Assembly: GCA_910585255.1 (NCBI GenBank)
Contig: CAJUEI010000229.1
Coordinates: 1 to 5,464 of the forward strand
Direction of reading: 5' to 3'
Source: an uncultured Lachnospiraceae bacterium
GTDB taxonomy: Bacteria; Bacillota; Clostridia; Lachnospirales; Lachnospiraceae
DNA length: 5,464 nucleotides
The position numbers were made by a program, and so were the translations under genes. Below are positions 1-5,464 of the stretch, piece after piece. Every line of letters starts with the position of its first letter. Position 1 is the first letter of the stretch. The notes under the pieces were generated by a model. That model ran no database searches and was not told where the DNA came from. It saw nothing but the letters and a program-made list of their open reading frames with translations.

Positions 1-98
1 CGAGAATGGCAAAAAATCCTACTGGATCGACAGAAGCATAAGACGTTCTAACTTTTCTCCGAAGTCACAGCAGAAAGAAAGGACTTCCTCACTCTGGC
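1..98 (-). repeat. Left-arm part of a dispersed structured repeat element, cut by the window edge (copy 1)
   Basis: Read on the plus strand, this stretch matches the reverse complement of the left half of the complete element at 251-482. Shared landmarks are ATGGCAAAAA followed by TCCTA, ATCGACAGAAG, the identical 15-mer CTCCGAAGTCACAGC (57-71 here, reverse complement of 272-286), and the outer end CACTCTGGC (90-98). Similarity may run three bases further, since GGCTGT is common to both left ends. The copy is therefore in reverse orientation, and the rest of it should lie to the left of the window. The segment between the 15-mer and the outer end (about 72-89) has diverged. No protein-coding content is seen. 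Confidence 0.8.
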
Positions 99-174
99 TG
101 TCTTTTCCTGCCTGTAAAGTGACAATTGACTGATTTCTCCGTAGAATTGGTTGCAAGGCAGAGACAGCTTTTTT
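97..174 (+). terminator. Possible intrinsic terminator with a long loop
   Basis: GCTGTCT (97-103) pairs with AGACAGC (162-168), and CTGCC (108-112) pairs with GGCAG (157-161). This makes a 12-bp stem with a 4-base bulge on the left side, followed directly by six T (169-174). The 44-base loop is unusually long for a simple terminator. It could end a rightward transcript entering from outside the window, or be the terminator half of a leader regulator. Its first two bases overlap the end of the repeat copy at 1-98. No upstream gene is visible to test this. Confidence 0.5.
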
Positions 175-250
175 GATGACTTTGTTATAGTTGATTTATT
201 GATTTGTAGAATAAAGGAGAAAAAAGAAACGTAAATTGTGGGATAATACA
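175..250. other. AT-rich spacer between two repeat copies; no gene seen
   Basis: This spacer separates the inward-facing left ends of two repeat copies. It contains an orphan Shine-Dalgarno-like AAAGGAG (213-219) with no well-placed ATG after it. The only short frame opens with TTG at 236, 16 bases past the AGGAG, and stops at 293-295 inside the next repeat. It may be the remains of a gene start separated from its body by the repeat, but that is speculation. GATAAT at 242-247 resembles a -10 box but has no matching -35. Confidence 0.35.
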
Positions 251-326
251 GCCAGAGTGCATAAGAAGTATGCTGTGACTTCGGAGGAAAGCTAGAGGCT
301 CTTAGACTTCTGTCGATTTACTAGGA

Positions 327-352
327 TTTTTGCCATCTTCTGATGGCAAAAA
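327..352. other. Perfect 11-bp hairpin in the repeat's left half
   Basis: TTTTTGCCATC (327-337) and GATGGCAAAAA (342-352) are perfect reverse complements around a TTCT loop. On either strand the T run precedes the GC stem and the A run follows it, so it does not have the polarity of an intrinsic terminator. The copy at the left window edge retains one arm (ATGGCAAAAA at about 6-16), which suggests the hairpin belongs to the element. Confidence 0.7.
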
Positions 353-353
353 A

Positions 354-392
354 GGGGTGTGTTTAGCCCGATGCACGGGCGAATTGCACCCC
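354..392. other. GC-rich two-helix stem, the most conserved core of the repeat
   Basis: GGGGTG (354-359) pairs with CACCCC (387-392). Inside it, GCCCG (366-370) pairs with CGGGC (376-380) around a 5-base loop, and the two helices are separated by a 6x6 internal loop that is partly pairable. The reverse copy at 5443-5457 keeps both GCCCG/CGGGC strands unchanged while two of the five loop bases differ (ATGCA here, CTGTA there). Conserved stem with a free loop suggests that the folded form matters, as RNA or as extruded DNA. Two copies alone cannot prove it. Confidence 0.6.
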
Positions 393-522
393 GTTCCGTC
401 CGGTTGAATACACGTAAATTCAGAAGTCTTAGAGCGTCTGCTTTTCGGAGAGCGGAACAGCATACTTCTTATGCACTCTGGCACCCCCTTGGTATTTTTG
501 ATTTGTTTTTATGGAACGGGAA

Positions 523-551
523 TTGAAATAAATGTTTGGATATGATAAAAT
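523..551 (+). promoter_or_regulatory. Probable sigma-A-type promoter of the GH105 gene
   Basis: TTGAAA (523-528) and TAAAAT (546-551) are separated by 17 bases, and TG at 543-544 gives an extended -10. Initiation near 557-560 would leave a leader of about 47 bases before the ATG at 606. The -35 box starts 41 bases after the repeat element ends. No convincing CcpA (cre) site or other operator palindrome was found around it. Confidence 0.7.
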
Positions 552-593
552 TTGTCTATCGGATTTGGCAATGATAACGTGAATGAAACGGAA

Positions 594-598
594 AGGAG
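594..598 (+). promoter_or_regulatory. Ribosome binding site that sets the GH105 start
   Basis: AGGAG lies 7 bases before the ATG at 606. The reading frame stays open back to a TTG at 552, but that codon abuts the predicted -10 box and would lie upstream of the expected transcript start, so 606 is chosen. Confidence 0.85.
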
Positions 599-605
599 AA
601 ACGAT

Positions 606-1724
606 ATGCTGAATAAGGAATTGCTTTTAGAAAAGATCGGTTTGGTAGTGGATAAGCTGATGAATTTAGGGGGAGCCGATTATGATTCGGATAAGAATAC
701 TTCACAAGAGGCTCATAAAACAGGATTAATTGCAAGAGATTTTGGAATAGAAGAGTTTGACTGGCCTCAGGGGGTTGGATTATATGGTTTGGAGAAATTA
801 CAGACTTATTACCAGGATACAAGATATGATGATTTCCTTACAAAATGGTATCGCAGCAATATAGACAGAGGACTTCCTTCTAAAAATATTAATACTACTG
901 CACCCTATCTGACATGGATTGGTTTGGCAAAACGGACTCAAAATCAGGAATATGAACAGATGTGTTTAGAGCGTGCAAAGTGGCTGATGGAGGAGCTTCC
1001 TAAAACAAAAGAGGGTGGTTTCCAGCATGTAACAAGTGCCATTGGAGATCGGAACGGCATTGCTTTAAATGATAGTGAGATGTGGATAGATACTATTTTT
1101 ATGGCTGTTTTATTTTTAAATCGAATGGGACAGAGCTATCAGAATCAGGCATGGATCAGTGAGGCACAGAAGCAGATTCTTATACATATAAAATATATGT
1201 ATGAAAAGAAAAACGGTTTGTTTTATCATGGATGGAGTTTTCAGAGAAATGACAATTATGGCGGAATTTTCTGGTGCAGAGGAAATTCTTGGTTTACATT
1301 GGGAATGGTTGATTTTTTGGAATCCTGCGGAGAGAATATAGACAGGGGAATATATGAATATTTGACGGATACTTATCAGGCACATGCGGCTGCTTTAAAG
1401 AAACTGCAGGCTCCGTCTGGATTGTGGCATACTGTATTAGATGATAAGGATAGTTATGAAGAAGTGTCGGGTTCTTCTGCAATGGCAGCAGGAATTCGAA
1501 AAGCCGTTCGATTGGGAATTTTGAGAGAGGAGTATCTTTCCGTAGCAGAAAAAGCTGTAGAGGCAATCTGTGCCAATATTGCTTCGGATGGAACAGTATT
1601 AAATGTTTCTGCCGGAACCGGAATAGGAGAGGATGCAGAACACTATAAAAAGATTATGAAAGCTCCTATGGCATATGGACAGTCATTGGCATTGATTGCG
1701 TTGTGTGAAGCACTTTTTGAATGA
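606..1724 (+). CDS. Glycoside hydrolase family 105 (unsaturated rhamnogalacturonyl hydrolase, YteR/YesR-like)
   Basis: This 372-residue protein is about the usual length for GH88/GH105 (alpha/alpha)6-barrel enzymes. These remove the 4,5-unsaturated uronic acid left at the non-reducing end of oligosaccharides by pectin or other polysaccharide lyases, by hydrating the double bond. Visible family features are W-I-D-T at 160-163 with Asp162 as the likely catalytic acid (counterpart of Asp143 in Bacillus subtilis YteR), LFYHGW at 205-210, the hallmark W-x-R-G-N-x-W at 223-229, SGLWH at 271-275, and the Tyr-Glu-Glu-x-Ser-Gly-Ser-Ser-Ala-Met segment at 284-293. There is no signal peptide, so it should act in the cytoplasm on imported disaccharides. 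It has its own promoter upstream and an intrinsic terminator 11 bases after its stop, so it looks monocistronic. No lyase, sugar importer or regulator lies in the window, so the exact substrate (rhamnogalacturonan or another unsaturated uronide) is open. Confidence 0.88.
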   Translation: MLNKELLLEKIGLVVDKLMNLGGADYDSDKNTSQEAHKTGLIARDFGIEEFDWPQGVGLYGLEKLQTYYQDTRYDDFLTKWYRSNIDRGLPSKNINTTAPYLTWIGLAKRTQNQEYEQMCLERAKWLMEELPKTKEGGFQHVTSAIGDRNGIALNDSEMWIDTIFMAVLFLNRMGQSYQNQAWISEAQKQILIHIKYMYEKKNGLFYHGWSFQRNDNYGGIFWCRGNSWFTLGMVDFLESCGENIDRGIYEYLTDTYQAHAAALKKLQAPSGLWHTVLDDKDSYEEVSGSSAMAAGIRKAVRLGILREEYLSVAEKAVEAICANIASDGTVLNVSAGTGIGEDAEHYKKIMKAPMAYGQSLALIALCEALFE

Positions 1725-1735
1725 GATAAAACGAT

Positions 1736-1773
1736 CTGAGTTTGGGGAATTTCCCTAAACTCAGGCTTTTTTT
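1736..1773 (+). terminator. Strong intrinsic terminator after the GH105 gene
   Basis: CTGAGTTT (1736-1743) pairs with AAACTCAG (1757-1764). The stem extends inward through GGGGA/TCCCT (1744-1748 with 1752-1756, one G-T wobble) to a 3-base loop, 13 bp in all. Seven T follow at 1767-1773. The T run is on the plus strand only. It ends 28 bases before the ATG of the next gene, so it separates the hydrolase from the exporter genes or lets only read-through pass. Confidence 0.92.
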
Positions 1774-1787
1774 ATTTGAATTGCAAA

Positions 1788-1792
1788 AGGAG
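1788..1792 (+). promoter_or_regulatory. Ribosome binding site that sets the start of the first exporter gene
   Basis: AGGAG (within AAAGGAG) lies 9 bases before the ATG at 1802. The open frame extends back to a TTG at 1742, but that codon sits inside the terminator stem and the extra 20 residues have no family counterpart, so it is rejected. Confidence 0.85.
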
Positions 1793-1801
1793 AGAAACAG
1801 T

Positions 1802-3517
1802 ATGAAATTAATTTTGGAATATATTAAAAGACATCTTGGTATCTTCCTGCTGTCGATTCTTTTTCTGACTATGGAAGCGATGGCAGATCTTCTTCAGCCT
1901 ACATTGATGTCTATGATTGTGGATAGAGGAATTAAAAATGCGGATATCCATCAAATCTTTTTTTTCGGACTGATTATGCTGGGGATTGCTATGACCGGAG
2001 CCGTCTGTGCTGTGATACGCAATCGGTTTGCCAGTCAGGTTTCTCAGACAATCGGCAGAGAACTGCGTCAAGATATGTATCACAATGTCCAGCAGCTTTC
2101 TATGGAAAATATCGATCGGCTGCGACCGGCATCGATTATTACTCGGATTACAAATGATGTTGCACAAATACAAGAATTTATCAATGGTATTATGCGGATT
2201 ATGGTAAAGGCTCCGATTACCTGTATCGGTGCAATTATTTTAATTATGATTCAGACACCGAAACAGGCACCTGTAATAGCAGGGATTATTTTTGTCGTTT
2301 CTCTTCTGATTTTGGGAAATATGCGGATTGGGTATCCGAAGTTTGGAACCGTACAGAAAAAATTGGATCGTTTAAATGGAGTGACCAGAGAATTTCTTTC
2401 TTCTGTCCGTGTAGTAAAGGCATTTCATGCAGAGGAGGAAGAGACTGAGAAGTTTGAAAGGGTTTCTCTTGAGTTAGCCTATGCCAATATGGCTGCTCTT
2501 CGGACGATGGCAGTGTTTTCCCCATTTATTAACCTGACTGTTAATTTTGGAATTGTACTTTTATTGTGGATCTCTGGAAAGGAACAAAGTGTAGAGATCG
2601 GCAGGCTTATGGCCTCTGTCAATTATATGACACAAGTGCTTTTTTCTGTTACTATGATTTCTAATGCACTTAATACTGCAGTCAGAGCGGCTGCTTCTTC
2701 AAAAAGAGTGAAAGAGGTGTTAGAGGAAAAACCGGCACAGAGTATGCCGAAGATTCCGCTTACACCAAAGATGACGGGGGAGATTCGTTTTGAACAGGTC
2801 TCTTTTGCCTATGCAGGGGCAAAAAGAGAGTCGCTTCATAAGATTGATATTGAGATTCATGCCGGAGAGACAATTGGAATAATTGGTTCTACCGGTTCTG
2901 GAAAGACAACACTTGTAAATTTAATTCCTCGATTCTATGATGCTACAGATGGAATGATTTGGGTGGCAGGATGTGATGTAACCCAGATAGATTTAAAGCT
3001 GCTGCGAACGGCGATTGCTGTAGTACCGCAAAAATCGCTGCTGTTTTCTGGAACAATTCGGGAAAATCTGTGTTGGGGACGTGAGGATGCAGCGGAAGGA
3101 GAACTAAAGGAGGCGGCAAAAATTGCCTGTGCAGATGAGTTTATTGAGCAGAGCAGCAAGGGGTATGATACACTGCTTGGACAGGGGGGAGTCAATCTTT
3201 CCGGCGGGCAGAAGCAGAGGCTTTCTCTTGCAAGAGCACTGGTTCGGAAGCCCTGTATTTTAATTTTAGATGACTGTACCAGTGCATTGGATGCCCAGAC
3301 AGAGTTTCAGGTATTAAAAGGGTTAAGGGAGCAGACGGACGGCACAACGGTGCTGTTAGTCAGTCAGCGTATTTCTACGGTTATGCGTACCGATCGTATC
3401 TTGTGCATGGATCATGGATGCGTTATGGGATATGGAACACATAAAGAGCTGATGGCTTCTTGCAAGACTTATCAGGAAATTTATAATTCTCAGATTGGAG
3501 GTGGCTGTCATGGCTGA
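1802..3517 (+). CDS. ABC exporter half-transporter, subunit with degenerate ATP site (TM287/LmrC/BmrC-like)
   Basis: This 571-residue protein has an N-terminal membrane domain (about 1-300, hydrophobic segments near 11-33, 51-73, 137-180 and 246-267) fused to an ATPase domain (about 328-571), the layout of type IV exporters. Intracellular-loop motif RITNDV is at 115-120. ATPase motifs are Walker A GSTGSGKT 362-369, Q-loop Gln410, signature LSGGQ 466-470 and Walker B ILILD 486-490. The residue after Walker B is Asp491, where active exporters have the catalytic Glu, and the switch His is Gln532 (SQRIST). Both changes are the known mark of the non-hydrolysing site in heterodimeric exporters, so this is probably not an error. 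Its intact LSGGQ would complete the active site of its partner. The gene overlaps the partner by 8 bases. No promoter is visible in the short gap after the preceding terminator. Substrate is unknown; drug, lipid or peptide export are all possible. Confidence 0.93.
   Translation: MKLILEYIKRHLGIFLLSILFLTMEAMADLLQPTLMSMIVDRGIKNADIHQIFFFGLIMLGIAMTGAVCAVIRNRFASQVSQTIGRELRQDMYHNVQQLSMENIDRLRPASIITRITNDVAQIQEFINGIMRIMVKAPITCIGAIILIMIQTPKQAPVIAGIIFVVSLLILGNMRIGYPKFGTVQKKLDRLNGVTREFLSSVRVVKAFHAEEEETEKFERVSLELAYANMAALRTMAVFSPFINLTVNFGIVLLLWISGKEQSVEIGRLMASVNYMTQVLFSVTMISNALNTAVRAAASSKRVKEVLEEKPAQSMPKIPLTPKMTGEIRFEQVSFAYAGAKRESLHKIDIEIHAGETIGIIGSTGSGKTTLVNLIPRFYDATDGMIWVAGCDVTQIDLKLLRTAIAVVPQKSLLFSGTIRENLCWGREDAAEGELKEAAKIACADEFIEQSSKGYDTLLGQGGVNLSGGQKQRLSLARALVRKPCILILDDCTSALDAQTEFQVLKGLREQTDGTTVLLVSQRISTVMRTDRILCMDHGCVMGYGTHKELMASCKTYQEIYNSQIGGGCHG
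3497..3501 (+). promoter_or_regulatory. Ribosome binding site inside the end of the first exporter gene
   Basis: GGAGG lies 8 bases before the ATG at 3510 and within the last codons of the upstream gene. It fixes the start of the second gene at 3510 rather than at the TTG at 3495, which would itself lie just ahead of this site. Confidence 0.88.
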
Positions 3518-5384
3518 GAAAAGCGGAGGGATACCGCCGGCAAACTTAAATGGAATATCACGTCCCGGGCGTGGCGGAGTGGTAGTAAAGCCTAAAAATA
3601 TGAAAGGAACGTTACAGAGGCTTTGGAGACTGACGAAAGGGCAGAGAAAGGGACTGGGATGGATTCTCTTTTTATCGGCTCTTGCTTCTGGTGCTTCTAT
3701 TTTATCCCCTTATATAACGGGAAGGGCAGTAACGGCAATCAGTAGGGGAGATATGGTGCTCTGGGTTCTTTCCTGTCTGATGGGACTCTATCTCAGCGAC
3801 TGGCTGGTTAAATTTTTACAGGCATTTTTTATGGCTTCGATTGGACAGCGAGTGATCCATCATATTCGAAGGACATTATTTGCCCAGATAAAGACACTGC
3901 CGCTGTCTTTTTTTGACCGCCATCAGCATGGAGAATTAATGAGTCGTCTGACAAATGATGTAGACAATATCAGTACAACGATTTCAAATTCTTTGACGCT
4001 TCTTTTGACTTATAGTTTTACTGTGATTGGGATTTTCTTTATGATGTTATATTTAAATCCTATTTTAACGGCGGTGGCATTGGTTGGAGTAGGCGGGATA
4101 TTTTTATTGACAAAGACCATAACCAAATATACAAAAAAACTTTTTTCGGTACAGCAGAAAAGTCTTGGGGCATTAAATGGACAGGTAGAGGAGAGTATCT
4201 CTGGATTGGCGGTTGTAAAGGCTTTCTGTCGTGAAGAGGTGATGGAGAGAGAATTTGCAGAACGAAATGATGCATTTTGTAAAGTATCGATAAAGGCTTT
4301 GATCTGTTCGGGATATCTGATGCCGCTTATGAATGTGATTAATAATCTGTTATATGTAGCAATTTCGGTGTTGTGCGGAGTTTTATTTTTAAATGGCAGG
4401 ATTACCGATATTGGGTTGGTGACAAGTTTTCTGCTGTATGTGCGTCAGTTTACTCGTCCTTTTGTGGAGATTGCGAATATTTACAACAATTTTCAAACGG
4501 CGGTTGCCGGGGCGGAGCGGGTATTTGAAATATTGGATGAACAGTCGGAGCCGCCAGACAGAGAGGGAGCGGCTGGATTGGAGCGTCCGCATGGGGATAT
4601 TGAACTGTGTCATGTATCATTTGGCTATGTGCCGGAGCGGCTGATTTTAAAAGATATTTCTGTAAAGATACCGGCAGGGACGCAGGCGGCGATTGTAGGA
4701 ACTACGGGTTCTGGGAAGACGACAATAATTAGTCTGCTGACAAGATTTTATGATGTTTCGGAAGGAAGTATTCGCTTGGATGGGCGTGATCTGCGGGACT
4801 ATCGAATGGAGGATTTGAGAAAGGCTTTTGGAGTGGTTTTGCAGGATACGGCTTTATTTGCTGCATCGGTTTGGGAAAATATCAGTTATGGACATCCTGA
4901 GGCTACGATGGAGCAGATCAAGGAGGCGGCAAGGATTGCGGAGGCGGATAGTTTTATAGAGCGGTTACCAGGAGGGTATGAGACAGTTTTAGAGTATGGG
5001 GGGATGGAATTGTCACAGGGAGAGAGACAGCTTTTGACGATTGCACGGGCAGTATTGGCGGATGCACCGATTTTGATTTTAGATGAGGCAACCAGTTCTG
5101 TGGATACTGTTACGGAGCAGAAGATACGGCGTGCGATGCTGAAGCTTTGTGAAAATCGTACTTCGGTTATTATTGCACATCGCCTTTCTACTATTCGGGA
5201 TTCGGATTTGATTATTTTGCTGGAAAATGGGGAGATTGCAGAGCAGGGAACACATGAGGAATTGATGGGATTAGAGGGGCGGTATGCACGGATGTATCGA
5301 ACACAGACGGAATTTGTGGAGGATGGGGAGGACGCTAGAGTGGAGAAACGATCCCTTTCCGCTGTTCCGCTCTCCAGAAAGTAA
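3510..5384 (+). CDS. ABC exporter half-transporter, catalytically competent subunit (TM288/LmrD/BmrD-like), with a repeat-derived C-terminus
   Basis: This 624-residue protein starts with a polar, Gly/Arg-rich cytosolic extension (about 1-30). A six-helix membrane domain follows (about 31-340, with hydrophobic segments near 51-69, 83-108, 162-204 and 274-305), including loop motif RLTNDVDN at 146-153, and then the ATPase domain. Walker A is GTTGSGKT 397-404, Q-loop Gln445, Walker B ILILD 521-525 with catalytic Glu526, D-loop SSVD 529-532 and switch His557. The signature is LSQGE at 501-505 rather than LSGGQ. The degenerate signature pairs with the degenerate Walker B/switch of the upstream subunit, so the two proteins complement each other as one heterodimer with a single active ATP site. 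The 8-base overlap (ATGGCTGA) suggests translational coupling and matched amounts. The last 16 residues (609-624, rich in Arg, Lys and Ser) and the stop are encoded by the repeat element starting near 5334, so this tail is probably not part of the ancestral fold. Confidence 0.93.
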   Translation: MAEKSGGIPPANLNGISRPGRGGVVVKPKNMKGTLQRLWRLTKGQRKGLGWILFLSALASGASILSPYITGRAVTAISRGDMVLWVLSCLMGLYLSDWLVKFLQAFFMASIGQRVIHHIRRTLFAQIKTLPLSFFDRHQHGELMSRLTNDVDNISTTISNSLTLLLTYSFTVIGIFFMMLYLNPILTAVALVGVGGIFLLTKTITKYTKKLFSVQQKSLGALNGQVEESISGLAVVKAFCREEVMEREFAERNDAFCKVSIKALICSGYLMPLMNVINNLLYVAISVLCGVLFLNGRITDIGLVTSFLLYVRQFTRPFVEIANIYNNFQTAVAGAERVFEILDEQSEPPDREGAAGLERPHGDIELCHVSFGYVPERLILKDISVKIPAGTQAAIVGTTGSGKTTIISLLTRFYDVSEGSIRLDGRDLRDYRMEDLRKAFGVVLQDTALFAASVWENISYGHPEATMEQIKEAARIAEADSFIERLPGGYETVLEYGGMELSQGERQLLTIARAVLADAPILILDEATSSVDTVTEQKIRRAMLKLCENRTSVIIAHRLSTIRDSDLIILLENGEIAEQGTHEELMGLEGRYARMYRTQTEFVEDGEDARVEKRSLSAVPLSRK

Positions 5385-5464
5385 GAACGTCTAATGCTTC
5401 TGGGGGTAGGTGTATCCAACCGGACGGAACGGGGTGCAATTCGCCCGTACAGCGGGCTAAACAC
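5334..5464 (-). repeat. Right-arm part of the structured repeat element, reversed and cut by the window edge (copy 3)
   Basis: The reverse complement of 5410-5464 matches 359-413 at 52 of 55 bases, and the similarity continues through the arm (CAGAAG, AGANNNTCT, GAGAGCGGAACAGC) to 5361. Beyond that, 5334-5360 is weakly similar to the outer arm of copy 1 and ends in GCTAGAGTG, a variant of the terminal GCCAGAGTG. The outer boundary at 5334 is therefore less certain than the core match from 5361 onward. The element runs off the right edge just before the expected continuation (ACCCC) that would complete its GC-rich stem. It overlaps the 3' end of the exporter gene, including the stop at 5382-5384. 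No separate terminator with a T run is seen after that gene within the window. Confidence 0.8.

Larger units (their letters stand above)
251..482 (+). repeat. Complete 232-bp structured repeat element with 25-bp perfect terminal inverted repeats (MITE-like)
   Basis: Bases 251-275 are the exact reverse complement of 458-482 (outer ends GCCAGAGTGC and GCACTCTGGC). Pairing continues imperfectly inward (276-312 with 421-457), so the arms reach about 62 bases and the whole element could fold as one long hairpin. The centre holds a perfect 11-bp hairpin (327-352) and a GC-rich two-helix stem (354-392). The left and right halves differ. The left half matches the copy at 1-98 and the right half matches the copy at 5334-5464, so each copy is a directional element rather than a simple palindrome. 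No transposase is encoded and no clear target-site duplication flanks it. The left boundary may be 248, because ACA before 251 is shared with the first copy. It could be a MITE-like insertion, a REP/BIME-like intergenic repeat or a repeated structured RNA. Confidence 0.85.

Noticed and set aside
327..352. Hairpin considered as an intrinsic terminator
   Set aside because: The T run precedes the stem and the A run follows it on both strands, which is the wrong polarity.
1..482. CRISPR array
   Set aside because: The repeats are long, inverted relative to one another, divergent and irregularly spaced, with no short direct repeats and spacers.
302..484. 60-codon minus-strand open frame
   Set aside because: It lies almost wholly inside the complete repeat element, has no ribosome binding site evidence and resembles no protein; it is explained by the repeat.
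571..585. Possible catabolite-repression (cre) operator near ATGATAACGTGAATG
   Set aside because: Several consensus positions fail, including the second-half bases, so it is not supportable.
552..605. TTG-initiated 18-residue extension of the GH105 protein
   Set aside because: The TTG touches the predicted -10 box and would precede the transcript start; AGGAG is correctly placed for the ATG at 606.
1742..1801. TTG-initiated 20-residue extension of the first ABC protein
   Set aside because: It would read through the terminator stem and T run and lacks a ribosome binding site; the ATG at 1802 has one.
3290..3400. Asp491 and Gln532 of the first ABC protein considered as inactivating mutations or sequencing errors
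   Set aside because: Both substitutions match the known degenerate-site pattern of heterodimeric exporters, and the partner has the complementary LSQGE change.
4886..5464. 192-codon minus-strand open frame
   Set aside because: It is antisense to the conserved ATPase domain of the second exporter gene and continues into the repeat; it is a coding shadow.

Overview
The window looks like chromosomal DNA of a moderately AT-rich Gram-positive gut-type anaerobe, most plausibly a Lachnospiraceae/Clostridia member. The grounds are strong AGGAG/GGAGG ribosome binding sites, a TTGAAA/TAAAAT promoter, a classical hairpin-plus-T-run terminator, a GH105 pectin-type hydrolase, and a paired ABC exporter of the LmrCD/TM287-288 kind. 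The taxonomic call is inference; no marker gene is present.

Layout: bases 1-605 hold no credible protein gene. They contain the end of one repeat element (1-98, reversed and cut by the window edge), a terminator-like hairpin (97-174), a complete 232-bp repeat element with 25-bp perfect terminal inverted repeats (251-482), and a good promoter (523-551). Next come three same-strand genes. The first is a cytoplasmic GH105 unsaturated glucuronyl/galacturonyl hydrolase (606-1724), followed by a strong intrinsic terminator (1736-1773). The other two are half-transporters of a type IV ABC exporter (1802-3517 and 3510-5384) that overlap by 8 bases. A third copy of the repeat element (reversed, cut by the right edge) starts at about 5334, inside the 3' end of the second transporter gene.

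The two ABC proteins should form one heterodimeric exporter with asymmetric ATP sites. The first subunit has Asp in place of the catalytic Glu and Gln in place of the switch His, but an intact LSGGQ. The second has intact Walker B Glu and switch His, but a degenerate LSQGE signature. Substrate cannot be read from sequence. The hydrolase has no evident functional link to the exporter, and a terminator separates them.

The most interesting material is the repeat family: non-coding, structured, with unlike left and right halves, three copies in 5.5 kb, two of them facing inward around the three-gene block. One copy supplies the last 16 codons and the stop of the second exporter gene. I could not assign it to a named family from memory.
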